Below, piece by piece: positions 1 to 10,432 of a stretch of 64,000 nt of DNA. The position numbers were made by a program, and so were the translations under genes. Every line of letters begins with the position of its first letter. Position 1 is the first letter of the stretch. The notes under the pieces are model-generated. The model was not told where the DNA came from and did no database searches. It was given only the letters and a program-made list of their open reading frames with translations. The stretch is from Liolophura sinensis (taxonomy: Eukaryota; Mollusca; Polyplacophora; Chitonida; Chitonidae): positions 47,977,385 through 48,041,384 of the forward strand of contig NC_088295.1 of NCBI RefSeq assembly GCF_032854445.1. Direction: 5' to 3'.

Positions 1-242
1 TGGCTCTCACAGCCTGACGCCGTACATGACGTCTTGTATGATGCCGTGTCTTGTTGCGTGATGTAAGAAATGTTAAAGTGTTACTTCAGTCCTGAGAGAA
101 GCTGATATGAAGGATACTCTGTGGAATCACAATTCAAAAAATTCACTGAATAACGCTATAAGTCAAGAGTCATGAAAAACAAAATCTTCGGTAGTTTCCA
201 TAAAATTTTCCTGGTGTGACGAAGTAATATTCCTGATGTGAC

Positions 243-450
243 AATTTTTCAGTCATGTGACGACAAAGGAATCCTTAGGGTGCATGTACGTGTAATGTGC
301 CTCCTTGTAGCAGGACGGATTTCCACCGCTCTTTTATCTAGTGCTGCTTCACTGAGACGACTTACCGAAGGCAAATAAGCCGCCCCGCCCCAGCCACTAT
401 ACTGATACAGGTCAACCAGTCGTTGCACTATCCCCTTCATGCTGAACGCC
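243..450 (-). repeat. SINE-B body, copy 1 (headless)
   Basis: On the minus strand this matches the body of the copy at 5613-5840: gcgttcagCATGAAGGGGAT, then the GGGCGGGGCGGCTTA segment, the AGTCGTCTCAGTGAAGCAGC segment and the GCACGTACATGCACCCTAA segment. The tRNA-like head seen at 5.5 kb is absent, so this copy is 5' truncated. A 63-codon open frame inside it comes from the repeat and is not a gene. Confidence 0.8.
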
Positions 451-1102
451 TAATGTGACGATGAATCAGGCTGATGTGACGTCACGTGAGGCAGTTAGGC
501 TGGAATGACCTCATGTGCATTTGAAAGTACATCATTTGTTACTATAAGTCAGTGATGGGCAACATCAAGTGTTATTGCATGACGTCACACCAGGCAAAAT
601 TGGAAACGGCAGAAAACTATTGTTTCCATATTATCCTTTCGAACTAACAACAATGGCTTTAATACAATGCGGTGTTTCTACAGTTTAAGAAAGTAATTCC
701 CACTATCTCGATCCTTATCATTTAACTTTGCCTTTAAGACATACATGCCTTAACACAAAAGCAGCTCTTTAATGTTGACTGAACTTGTATTATGATGTCA
801 TTCTGCTAAACTTGGATTGGATCATCATAAAACAAAATGTGTCTTTGTAACATCATGGCAGCAGGGTGTTGTGAAAAAAAGCCAGTGAGATGTCGTTTTT
901 ATCAGTGAAGGAAATCCTGACATTTAACCATTATATAAATAATAAATAAAGAATCAAATATAGTGAGGCTGTGACATAGTCTAGATGCAGAGATGTATGT
1001 GTATGTGTGTGCCTGGTCACGATATCAGCATATTACTCTTCAGCACTAAATTGATGAATGTACTGGTCCAGGCATAGCGATGGAATACTGCATGTACATG
1101 TA

Positions 1103-1290
1103 TGTATTTATTTATTTGTTGGCTGTTTTACACTGTACTCAAGAATATGTCACTTATATGACAGCGGCCAGCTTTATGATGGGTGGAAACCGGGCAGAGC
1201 CTGGGGGGAAACCCACGACCGCATTGGTGTGAGGCTCCTGGGTCATTACACTGTGCTAGTGCGCTAACCAACTGAGCCACGGAGGCGCCC
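1103..1290 (-). repeat. SINE-A copy with internal deletion
   Basis: Read on the minus strand, it has a tRNA-like head (GCCTCCGTGGCTCAGTTGGT), the CGACC junction, the GCGG-CCAGC middle region, and a tail with the GTAAAACA-type motif and (AAATA)n. The middle of the usual element between the head and CCACGACC is missing. The open frame over it is repeat-derived. Confidence 0.8.
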
Positions 1291-1799
1291 GAATACTACA
1301 TGTAAATATGTGCAACTGGCTGGCTTGTGGCTTGCCATGGAAAACCTTCAGCCTGGTTGGTACATGTATTGTGTATCAGTGAATGGTTTGGGTCCCTGGA
1401 AAAGGAAAGGTTGAAAGATGTGGAAGTTTAGGGGTCTGATATAGGCGTAGTTTTGTGATAGTATACTGATTCTGTTCGTGTTCGTGTTCATGTGCTGGTT
1501 TGCTGCGACTATCAGGCCCTTTGCCCAAAGAGGCTGCAAGTGTGAACTTAACTGGCTCTGTTTTAATTCAGGTTTTAAGTCAGGAGGTTTGTCAGGTACA
1601 TGTACCTGGCAGAGGTTGGTGGTTTACATCCAGTACTCTGGTTTCTTTCCCCCATTAACTTGTCAACCATCAAATACATGTAAGTCAAAAATTTGTCAGT
1701 GCACGGTTAACATCAGTCTAATAAAATATCAAAGTGTTCATTATTACAGGCATAGATTAAAATTTCTGTCAATATAAATATGCATGTTTACCTTTGCAG

Positions 1800-1832
1800 A
1801 ACTTCAGGCAGAGGTTGACAGTGATTATGAAG
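1800..1832 (+). CDS. CYB5R4: CYB5R4 micro-exon, end of CS-like hinge
   Basis: This 33-base exon has an acceptor cctttgcag and a donor gtttgt. It reads LQAEVDSDYE after two bases that complete an upstream codon, and ends with one base of a split valine codon. It matches the human hinge segment LSHEVQEDFS at the E-V and D-[FY] positions, and the phase fits the next exon exactly. The weak donor and very small size make it the least certain exon, but both alignment and phase support it. Confidence 0.75.
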
Positions 1833-4800
1833 GTTTGTTGCTCATTTTGCTTTCATGTACCACTTCATTAGATGAGAAATATTTGATATTATTTGATCAC
1901 ATGATTTTTGCACACTTAAGGTGAAAATGTATACTAAAAGTATACTGACCACTATTATTTATCTGTTACTACTTCTCATAATAGTAAAGTGGTTCATATA
2001 TCAGTTGATGTTGAGCCGTGCTTTTATGCATGGACAGATTTGCTGGTCAGTAATGTGAGACCCTTGGCAGTGACGTTAAATCTACATCTACACGAAGCTG
2101 ATGCAAACTTACTTCGTGATGATGGTTTGGAGGATTGACTATTTTTTTTCCATCGTTTTAGTGAGATGAGGAAAGCTTGATCACACTCAGTGTAGATTGA
2201 TGCTTATACGTGTACCTTCCAGTTTGCTTATGGCTCATAGTTAGCAGTCACCAGCTCATCCATGGGTTTTGCGCCTTTGTTTCAGTCAAAGTCCAACAAG
2301 ACACGGGTAAAGTGGACATCATGGCACAGAAAACTGTATCAGGGAAACACTGGTCATCGTTAGGAAGCCCATTATCCAGGAACAACACATTTATATCCAC
2401 CAAAGACAGAAGTAAGTGTTAATCTTTTACACAGAGAGATGCCTGATACGTGTACATGTATGCATGAACCAGGTGTAGTTTAAATCTGACAAATAGACAA
2501 ATTGGATCAATAAACTGTATCAAACTTTGTACACAGAGAGATGCCTGATTCGTGTACATGTATGCATGAACCAAGTGTAGTTTAAATCTGACAAATAGAC
2601 AAATTGGATCAATAAACTGTATCAAACTTTGTACACAGAGAGATGCCTGATTCGTGTACATGTATGCATGAACCAAGTGTAGTTTAAATCTGACAAATAG
2701 GCAAACTTGATCAATAAACTGTATCAAACTTTGTACACAGAGAGAGGCCTGATACGTGTACATGTATGCATGAACTAGGTGTAGTTTAAATCTGACAAAT
2801 AGACAAACTTGATCAATAAACTGTATCAAACTTTGTACACAGAGAGATGCCTGATTCGTGTACATGTATGCATGAACCAAGTGTAGTTTAAATCTGACAA
2901 ATAGACAAACTTGATCAATAAACTGTATCAAACTTGCAGATTAACGATATATTGCTAAACACTTGAGTTACTATAAAAATGTGTTGTTCAGGTAGGAACA
3001 CATGTGAACTTAACAGAATTCTAGAAACCAGTCCGTATTTACATATCTCTAATATGCAAAGACATGTGCCACAACTTTTTTGTTGAGTTTGTTTTAGTGA
3101 GTTCAGCTTTAGTGAGTGCCTAAGTTCCCATGTGATTGGTTGTTTTCTAAGTGAGATACATTCTCTGTATCTATATCTCTGTAATATTTTTCTTCTTTGT
3201 TAAATTGTAATATCATTGACTATGAAATACTGTAATATCATTCTCCTGTATAATGCTGTAATAGCATTCTCCTGTGTAATGGTGAGGTATCATTCTCTTC
3301 TGTAATGCTGTAATAGCATTTTCCTCTGTAATGCTGTAATAGCATTCCACCCTGTAAGGCTGTAATAGCATTCTCTTCTGTAACATTGTAATGTCATTCT
3401 CCTTGTAACACTGTAATATTGTTCCCCTATAAACGCTAAAATAACATTCTCCTATGTAAATGCTATAATTTGATTCTCTTTCATCTGTAATGCTCTAATA
3501 TTTGTGAACTAGCTGCGTTTCTTGGTGCGTATAGACATATCGTGGATAATTTGGATCGTGATCCAAATCATTCCCAAAATGTACCTTGGGACTGATTTGG
3601 AACAGGTGTACAGGTTGGGATATAAATAGTGTTATCTTGCACACACCTGTCACACGTTTTTGGGTATATTTGAAATATCACAAACTCTAAAAAGCTCAAA
3701 AGAATTGAAAATTAATATGCTTGTGCATTTGTTATAATTTCTCTGTTTTTGCTTTGTTTTTCAGCCATAGCCTACAGGCAGTGTAAACTGCTGAGTGTGT
3801 CGCCAGTAACTCATGATACCAAGTTACTGTGTGTGGCTCTCCCTGAGGGGTCCCGTATGTCAGTACCACTGGGATATCACATCCACATACGCCATGAAAT
3901 TGAAGGTACAAGCAGTATGACAGTAGCTTTGTATCAATCTCTTGTGATTTAATACCTGATCCTCTTGAAATAGATATGTGAGCACTTTTGCTGTGCCTTC
4001 CTGTATCAGAAAATCCTGAATACAGACATTTAATTTTGAAGACTTTCATTAAAAGTTTTAAAATGTGATAACATACCCTTGAAGGGTGGAAGCATTGAAA
4101 ACTTAAGCTAAATGTGAAATGAATTTCAAGTTTTAATATGATAAGTTTTAACTCACAAATCTCCATAATTCACAAGATTTCACAAGTTTTTGTCGTATTT
4201 TTCATAAATATGACTATTTTACATGCGTGTAATTTTGTATGATTTTTCATGTAGTGTTAACTTTGTATGATATCTATGTTGCATTCTTTATCTGTACAAA
4301 ATGGGTGTGGGATTCTGTGCAGTAACATAAAAAACAAAACAGCATGTCAAGCCAACCCTACAACAATGACCCAAACCTGTAGCATTTAAAAAAATAAAAA
4401 TAGGGATGAGTACCAGTATTAGATACATAATGTATTAATATTTTCTGTTCCCCTTTTTTTCAGGTGTGGAGGTGGTACGGAGCTACACAGTTGTCTCCCC
4501 TTCCTTTAGTGAAAATGAGCAGGATGAGAGAGTTAAACAGGGGAAAGTCTTCTATCTCATGATAAAAATCTACCAGCAGGGGGCGCTAACTCCTTGGATA
4601 GGGAAACTCAGTGAAGGTAACAACAAAAAAAGGGTCTTCAGAATAATGAGCCTAGATATGACATTCTGCTAGCATTTATAATATTTGTTTAAATTTTAAT
4701 GCTATTGAGAAATTGACATTCCAAGCCATCATATTTTTTTAACATCTGTAACGTTTAAAATTTCACATTTGAGAAATGTACATGTTTAAGAACCCTACAT

Positions 4801-7800
4801 GTACATGTACAGTACATATGCATGGTTGTTAAATTTATGATACTTCTTTTTTTGATACCTTTGCTAATTTCTAGAGTCATTTTTTTCGGAGGCCCATTTT
4901 AATGATGGTAATGTAAGTGTAAATTTGACCTTTTTTTACTGTTTTCAAATATGTAAAAAAAAAAAAATTATACAAGGAATTTTCTGTACTCTAAACCACA
5001 GGTGATACCCTTGAAGTCAGTGACTACGACGGTAACTTCCTGGTGTCCCGACTAACGAACTGTTCTCACCTGGTCATGTTAGCAGCAGGGACAGGTTTCA
5101 CACCAATGGTCAGACTGATACAGGAGGCCCTAGTTAATGACAGAAATGCTAACAGGTGAGTAGTGACTGTGATTGTGACTTGTGCATGACAAACTGTTCT
5201 CACCTGGTCATGTTAGCAGCAGGGACGGGTTTCACACCAATGGTCGGACTGATACAGGAGGCCCTAGTTAATGACAGTAATGCTAACAGGTGAGTAGTGA
5301 CTGTGATTGTGACTTCTGTCTGACAGACTGTTCTCACCTGGTGATATTAACAGGTGTCACACATGGTGTCTTCTGCATGATACTTCAATGGCAACCACAC
5401 TTTAACGGCATAAGGAGACACAGTATATACACATACCACTAATGACTCTTCATTGACATGACTGAAAAATTGTCAAGTACGGTACCATGTAAAAACTCAA
5501 GCTTACAACCGGCCCGGATAGCACAGTTGGTAAAGCGTCTGCTTTGGTAGATCCAGGATCAATCCTTGATCGAGTCACACTTAAGACTTTAAAAGAGAAA
5601 GTTGTATCTTTCTCGCTTGGCGTTCAGCATGAAGGGGATAGTGTAACAACTGGTTGACCCGTATCAGTATAATGGCTTGGGCGGGGCGGCTTACTTGCCT
5701 TCGGTAAGTCGTCTCAGTGAAGCAGCACTAAATAAAAGAGAGGTGGAAATCCGTCCTGCAACAAGGAGGCACATTGCACGTACATGCACCCTAATGATTC
5801 CTTCGTCGTCATATGACTGAAAAACTGTTGAGCACCCCAAGCACTCACTCACTCCCAAGCTTACATTTGGATACCAACTATAAATCAACACTCTGCACTA
5901 AGATGTAGAAAAGTTCAAGTCCTTTGATATGTGATATGATACATAACTTCACATGATTTTTCACCATCTAGTCATCTTTCTGTAGTACAGTGAATACAGC
6001 AGAATGATTATTTGGTGAAAAATTCCGTAGAATTATTGTGAACTTATTGTATGTGTTTATGCATATACTTTCTACATGTAAATGATACTACCCACTCAAA
6101 TGGGTAATGATAAACATATCATTAAGAATCAGGTTGGATAATAATAGTGGTAAATCCTCATCAAAGAATTTTCACTTCTATTTAAAGGTGTTTAAAGCTG
6201 ATGTTTTTCAATAAGAAGACAGAAGATATATTGTGGAAAGATCAGCTAGATGTTTTATCCAAGGAAAATGTCCGGTAAGTCAAAGATTTCATTTTGAGCA
6301 CAGCCATGGTTTATGTCACACCGAGAGTGGTTAGCGTCCAATATAAATTAAATCAGTGCTAAAGTTTTTAAAGGTGATATCCTAACATGCGGGATTAGTA
6401 CTGCATGTGCCGAGCTCATGTTTTGCATGCATGTATTTAATTAAAAACAATGAATGTGACTCAGGGGAAGTCATCTGTCATTGAAACCCTAATGTGCACA
6501 TTTATTTACCATAAATTTCAAATTCCTTGACTTCGCTTCTTGTGTGTCGAAATCAAAGGATACAAAAAAGCTACTATAAAACGAAGAGTATGGTTCTAAG
6601 GAAAATGAAGAAAGATAGATGAGAAATTTTTTTTTTTTCGTTTTTGAGGTATATTGTATATGATTAAATAAGCCCTCTATTTTATGCATGCTTTCAGTCA
6701 ATAGTCAGGAATATTTGGAAATGACATCATTGATAAACATAGTGGGAACGGGGAACCAGATTAGTTCCTTCAATTCAAGTTCTCTCTCCCCACATAAAGT
6801 TGCTTTGACAGCTATTACTGTTGTTATAACAATAGCAGGCCATTTTATTTTCTGAACTTTTTTTTCTTTTACCCACCAAGGAGAAAGCTGAGAACTTTTT
6901 TATATACTACACCACATCCAAAACTTCATATTAAGAAATAAATGTGAAGCATTTCATAAAATCTTTAAAGGTAAATGTTAAGGTCCCTTTTGTAAAGGAA
7001 GGTGTATCTATTACAGGTTTACTGTGGAGTACGTTCTCTCTGAGCCTGATGAGAACTGGTCTGGGTTAACTGGGAGAATCTCAGAGGCGCTGCTGAAGTC
7101 GTTCATTCCTACTGAGTCTGAGACAGAGAAACTTCTGGTCTGTGCCTGTGGACCCACACCTTTCACCAAGGAGGCTATCCGGTAAGGCTGTTGTAGTGAC
7201 CAGTGTCAGTGGTTATATTGTTAATAATTACCGTGAATGACATAAAAATTTTCCCCAAAAAGTTACTGTGAGAGGCAATGAAAGTGTCATTGCCCTGGAC
7301 GATTTCGTCCAACCTTCTTCATCCTACTTCATCTAAACAAACCGCAAAACTCCTTTCTAGGGTAATAGAACTCCCAGAAACAGGTAGAATAGAATCATGC
7401 AAAATGTTTTATAAGTCATACGCTGTAAGTTAAATGTAAGGACAACAAACATTTGATCAACCAGCCAATCGACTGACTGAAGGAGAGAGTGACTTATAAC
7501 ATGCAAAGTTATACCGAATCAGTGCTGTTTAGCGGACAATGGAGTTACGGTTCCCTGGGTTAAATCTTGCAGCCTTGGTCACGCTTGGTTAAATGTACCA
7601 TATGGCCTAGCCTGGAGATGCCTTTCTCTCACATCAGCCAATCAGAATTGATTCTATATCCCTTTAACAATACTCCCAGTTTCCTTCTACCATAATGCCG
7701 AGTGCTGTTTTATAAGTGAAATATTCTTGAGTACGCCGTAAAACCCCTATCAAATAAATAAATTTAAGAATACTCAATGTATATCGCACAAAATCTGTAC

Positions 7801-7921
7801 TTTTCATGCTATTTTTACTTCAGTAGTAAGTAGTTACTAATGGTTTATTTGCTTTCTTTTTTTCAGATTGTCAACAGATTTGGGAGTTTCAGAGGACCAA
7901 TTTCATGCATTCTTGGGCTAG
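1800..7921 (+). CDS. CYB5R4: Cytochrome b5 reductase 4 (NCB5OR), C-terminal eight exons, 5' end outside window
   Basis: NCB5OR is a soluble, ER-associated flavohaem protein with an N-terminal cytochrome b5 domain, a CS-like hinge and a C-terminal b5-reductase module that passes electrons from NAD(P)H through FAD. The window holds exons 1800-1832, 2286-2411, 3765-3905, 4464-4616, 5002-5155, 6188-6274, 7017-7181 and 7867-7921. They splice in a continuous frame to give 303 residues and a TAG stop. Visible signatures are RSYT (FAD phosphate-binding RxY[ST]), LMIKIYQQGALTP (FAD region), LAAGTGFTPM (nucleotide binding), KLMFFNK, YVLSEP, CACGPTPF (NADH-binding CGP) and a short aromatic C-terminus HAFLG. 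The product aligns by eye without gaps of note to about the last 300 residues of the 521-residue human protein. I saw no upstream exon for the b5 domain or the first part of the CS domain. The assignment is firm; individual splice sites are inferred from GT-AG sites and phase. Confidence 0.95.
2286..2411 (+). CDS. CYB5R4: CYB5R4 exon, last beta strands of CS-like domain
   Basis: The acceptor is gtttcag and the donor gtaagt. The frame reads VKVQQDTGKVDIMAQK, then HWSSLGSPLSRNN, matching the human stretch around GKIEIVLQKKE and WDFLGHPL. This is the end of the CS (p23-like) hinge that leads into the reductase module. A 102 bp minisatellite begins about 20 bases after the donor. Confidence 0.92.
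2431..2937. repeat. Minisatellite, 5 x 102 bp, in CYB5R4 intron
   Basis: The phrase ACAGAGAGATGCCTGAT recurs at 2431, 2533, 2635, 2737 and 2839, an exact 102-base period. Copies differ by only a few substitutions. Because 102 is a multiple of three, a 170-codon frame stays open on the minus strand and encodes a 34-residue repeat; this is a by-product of the array. It starts about 20 bases after the donor of exon 2286-2411. Confidence 0.95.
3225..3500. repeat. Degenerate ~26 bp tandem array
   Basis: Variants of CTGTAATAGCATTCTCCTCT occur about ten times in succession, with unit lengths near 24-28 bases. It lies in the CYB5R4 intron before exon 3765-3905. Confidence 0.85.
3765..3905 (+). CDS. 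CYB5R4: CYB5R4 exon, start of FAD-binding domain
   Basis: The acceptor is tttttcag and the donor gtacaa. The frame reads YRQCKLLSVSPVTHDTKLLC, then VPLGYHIHIRHEIEG. THDT and VPxGxH are typical of the first strands of the ferredoxin-reductase-type FAD domain in b5 reductases. The phase is one base carried in and one carried out. Confidence 0.95.
4464..4616 (+). CDS. CYB5R4: CYB5R4 exon, FAD phosphate-binding motif
   Basis: The acceptor is a pyrimidine tract ending tttttttcag and the donor is gtaaca. It encodes VVRSYTVVSPSF, containing the RxY[ST] flavin-binding motif, followed by FYLMIKIYQQGALTPWIGKL, the conserved strand-loop that holds the flavin. The exon ends one base into the glycine codon of the following Gly-Asp. 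Confidence 0.95.
5002..5155 (+). CDS. CYB5R4: CYB5R4 exon, Gly-rich nucleotide-binding loop
   Basis: The acceptor is aaccacag and the donor gtgagt. The frame reads GDTLEVSDYDGNFLVSRL, then HLVMLAAGTGFTPMVRLIQE. The AAGTGFTP loop is the hallmark of the NAD(P)H-binding domain. The 3' two thirds of this exon, with its donor, is copied in tandem 134 bases downstream. Confidence 0.95.
5192..5327 (+). pseudogene. Tandem duplicate of CYB5R4 exon 5002-5155 (3' part)
   Basis: Bases 5192-5327 repeat 5058-5193 with a period of 134 and about seven substitutions. The copy keeps the LAAGTGFTPM coding stretch and the GTGAGT donor but has no AG acceptor of its own. It changes VRLIQ to VGLIQ. Reading through from the first copy meets AGG TGA at the first donor, so an extended exon would terminate. 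A third, decayed partial copy follows from 5328 to about 5370. It is best called an intronic exon fragment, not a functional exon. Confidence 0.85.
5510..5855 (+). repeat. SINE-B, copy 2 with tRNA-like head
   Basis: The element starts with a tRNA-like promoter: GGATAGCACAGTTGGTAAAG resembles box A, and a GATCAATCCTTGATCGAGTC segment occupies the box B position. The body shared with 243-450 follows, and the end is CACTCACTCACTCC. It lies in the CYB5R4 intron between exons 5002-5155 and 6188-6274, on the gene's strand. Elements with this central region are, from memory, abundant in molluscs; the family name was not checked. Confidence 0.82.
6188..6274 (+). CDS. CYB5R4: CYB5R4 exon, NADH domain second strand
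   Basis: The acceptor atttaaag is pyrimidine-poor and the donor is gtaagt. It encodes CLKLMFFNKKTEDILWKDQL and DVLSKENVR, close to human VKLMFFNKTEDDIIW. The reading frame is set by the AG carried over from the preceding exon. Confidence 0.92.
7017..7181 (+). CDS. CYB5R4: CYB5R4 exon, NADH domain with CGP motif
   Basis: The acceptor is tattacag and the donor gtaagg. It encodes FTVEYVLSEPDENWSGLTGR, a stretch that matches the start of the human SxALLxxF helix, then LLVCACGPTPFTKEAIR. The CGPxPF motif contacts the nicotinamide nucleotide in b5 reductases. Confidence 0.95.
7552..7667 (+). repeat. MITE fragment, same family as 10693-10877
   Basis: The stretch from TTGGTCAC to the terminal CCCTTTAA matches the reverse complement of 10693-10808, including the CAGCCAATCAGAATTGATTC terminal repeat. 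The opposite inverted end is missing. It lies in the last intron of CYB5R4. Confidence 0.65.
7678..7765 (+). repeat. SINE-A, 3' fragment
   Basis: Matches the 3' third of the family: ACCATAATGCCG, ATAAGTGAAATATTCTTGAG, TACGCCGTAAAACCCC and an AAATAAATAAAT tail. It lies in the last CYB5R4 intron, directly after a MITE fragment. Confidence 0.78.
7867..7921 (+). CDS. CYB5R4: CYB5R4 terminal exon and stop
   Basis: The acceptor is tttttttcag. It encodes LSTDLGVSEDQFHAFLG followed by TAG at 7919-7921, matching the human ending that carries a FSKNEIHSFTA-type tail. This fixes the 3' end of the gene's coding region. Confidence 0.93.
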
Positions 7922-8700
7922 CTCATCATGATCAAAACACCTGTAACTATCCATTTTGAAAGCATTGATTTACACATATTAGGTCCCTCTTTCCAGTATT
8001 GAGAAACCTGTCATCAAGATTTAGCAAAAAATGTTTTGTTTCTGTTTTTCACCCATTGTTATTCGCCTCAAAAATATGCATTTATGTTAAATGTTTTATC
8101 TGTGAAAATGATAATTATAAGTGATATGATCATTACAGGATACAGGATTTGGATATTTTAGTCGTTTGCATCAGGTCAGATACATGTATATCATTAGACA
8201 TTATAGATAAGTAGTGACATGTTTTTTATTTAACACTTAATGCATTTTATGCCAGCATGAGATTTGACAGCTGCAGCGTATATGGCTTTAGACTGAACTG
8301 TTTTATTTAGAAAGAAAATAAAAAAAGAATTATGACAAATTTTTTAAAAAATTTACAGAAGGCAATTTTGTCGAAAGTTGAAAAAAATATTAATGATTAT
8401 TTGTTCGCTGAAGGCTATCAGTGCTACATATCCAGCAATTTTCTCTTTTGAAGAAAACGTAGTTTATAGATGCCAGCTGTGTGGAGTTTAAAGCTAATCA
8501 TTTGTGGGTCAGACTGGCCTCATCATGAAGTTTTGTAGGCTATAGGCCACACCATCTTTTTGTTGTAGAATTAATCTTTTTTTTCAATATTGGAGAAGGG
8601 AATAAAAATAAAACCTGAAAATCATCTGATGTGGGAGGTGTGGACCATCCAAGCAATTTTCCAAGCAAAATCCAACACATATTTACATGTTTGGAATGTC
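7922..8700 (+). other. Probable 3' UTR and flank of CYB5R4
   Basis: AT-rich, with no coding potential. AATAAA hexamers occur at 8317-8322 and again near 8600-8612, so cleavage may lie within about 400-700 bases of the stop. The actual end cannot be read from the sequence. Confidence 0.45.
8317..8322 (+). promoter_or_regulatory. Candidate polyadenylation signal for CYB5R4
   Basis: AATAAA lies 396 bases after the stop codon, inside an A-rich stretch. It is the first canonical hexamer downstream of the coding end that I could find. A-rich runs are common here, so the call is tentative. Confidence 0.35.
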
Positions 8701-10373
8701 TTGAAAAAAATCATCAGATCATTCAGATCAGACAAATTTATAAAAAAAAAAAAAAACCCTGGATTTTCAGTTTTGTGAGTAATTCGTTTTTCAACTGCTT
8801 GGTGTTGACTTGCCTCTAAAACACAAATAAGACTGGTGTCACCTTATATATGTTACCATTGTTGTAAGCTTTCAAAGTTAAGGCGTGTCATCACATTCCC
8901 ATGTCTTGTCGCATCTGAGAAATATAGTATGTCAGCACCTGACATAGTTAAAAGCTTGGGGAGTATGAATTTAGGTGTAGAAATCATACACGCCAAAAGT
9001 CGTCTTTGCATTTATTGTTATGATTGTCACACATCTTAACTCTAAAGCAAAGTCGATCAGGCCTGTGTTGTGTTGAGCCGTTGATTGTAAAAACACATAT
9101 AAGTAAGCATAAATAAGATTTTCCTCAGTCTCCCTAGTCTGGTAGATTTCCATAAAATAATGCTAGTCCCCTATAAGCTTAAATTGTTAAACGGTTTTAC
9201 AGTTTCTAGATCATATATACTGTAAATGTTTTAATGTTGAAAACTTGACAAAGATCTGAATGTTTGAATCATACATTTTTTTTTTTGCACATTATTGAAG
9301 TAATTGTTGCATAAAGTTAAAGAAATTATTATTGTGACATCATTATTATTATTATTTTTATGCATATTAATGTACATTTGTAAAACAAATATTCACATCT
9401 GGTTTGCCCTTATTATATACATACATATGGTATCCATGGTCACAATGGCAGGCTGTATTATATGTACCATACATGTACTTTGTAAATATTGCAAAATTGT
9501 TTTTAAACAGTAATACCAAGATAACAGAATTTTAAGAGAGTTTACCAAAAAGAAGAAATACCAGTAAATTATTAGAGGTTTGTAGATAAGTAAACATGTG
9601 TGTTTTCACTTTGGTCACCAAGGCACATTTTGCAATACAGTGGCTAGCGCCTGTATTGTTGTATTGAGTATAATAGTGAGTTTCTTGTTTTCTTCATCAC
9701 AGCTGCACATACAGATGGAACAGGAAAAGTGTGACATTTTCAGATGTAATCATATATGTTATCAATAGGCAGTGTTAGACTTCAGTTGTAGTCATTATCA
9801 TTGCAGAGCATTATTGCCAGTTGGCGTTTTGAGATTGTAAATCAAAAGAGGTTATAGTGCCCATGTGTGCAGAAATAACACTAATGAATAGTCACATGTT
9901 TTGTGTACAGCGGTATATGTGTACATACAGTGTTAAGTCAGGGTTACTATAGTGTATGACTGTGTACCAGCTCTGGCATGATGTAACAGTTCAGTAGCCG
10001 GTCACAGTCGGTTGAGTTTAACTGATTTCATCCTCGTACTACGCGCTCATGGGCATCAGGGATGACATACCAGCCTGTGTTATTTTTGTAAAGTGACATC
10101 TAGCTTTATGTAATGTAAACATTGTCATTTGGGCCATGCAAGTGAATATCTGCTCCCCGGTATTTGAGGTCTTCCGTAATTATACTGTAGGTCACATTTT
10201 GTTTGTATTAAATCTATTTAAGAGTCATAGTGGTCAGGTTAAATTATGTGTGCAGAGGAAAGCAGGGAGAAACCAGAGGAAACTACGCATCACCCTTTGT
10301 GGGCAATTCCGATGTTATATTGTGTATGAAAACCATAAAAATATCCCAGGCTACATTACATTATCTCCAAGGG

Positions 10374-10432
10374 TTTAAGTGAAGTATTCTTGAGCATGGC
10401 ATAAAACTCCAGTCAAAATAAATAAATAAATA
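10374..10432 (+). repeat. SINE-A, 3' terminal fragment
   Basis: Contains AAGTGAAGTATTCTTGAGCA, GGCATAAAACTCC and an AAATAAATAAATAAAT tail. This is the family 3' end with several substitutions and no head. Confidence 0.7.

Larger units (their letters stand above)
1..1799. other. Left flank, presumed CYB5R4 intron
   Basis: Apart from SINE copies at 243-450 and 1103-1290, I see no exon. A b5-domain exon with HPGG or a CS-domain exon ending at phase 1 would be expected further left. CRE-like TGACGTCA occurs near 477 and 578. Confidence 0.5.

Noticed and set aside
1989-2138. Open stretch reading VVHISVDVEPCFYAW and HLHEADANLLRDDG between two CYB5R4 exons
   Set aside because: The exon at 1800-1832 already joins in phase to 2286, and this stretch has no match to the hinge or reductase and ends in a stop without a donor.
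2419-2931. 170-codon minus-strand repeat protein
   Set aside because: It is made entirely of the 102 bp intronic minisatellite; the frame is open only because the period is divisible by three.
3732-4166. 144-codon minus-strand frame
   Set aside because: It is antisense to the CYB5R4 exon at 3765-3905 and flanking intron; the coding signal belongs to the plus strand.
5510-5580. tRNA gene
   Set aside because: The box A and B-like words are followed by a SINE body with no cloverleaf closure, so it is a SINE head.
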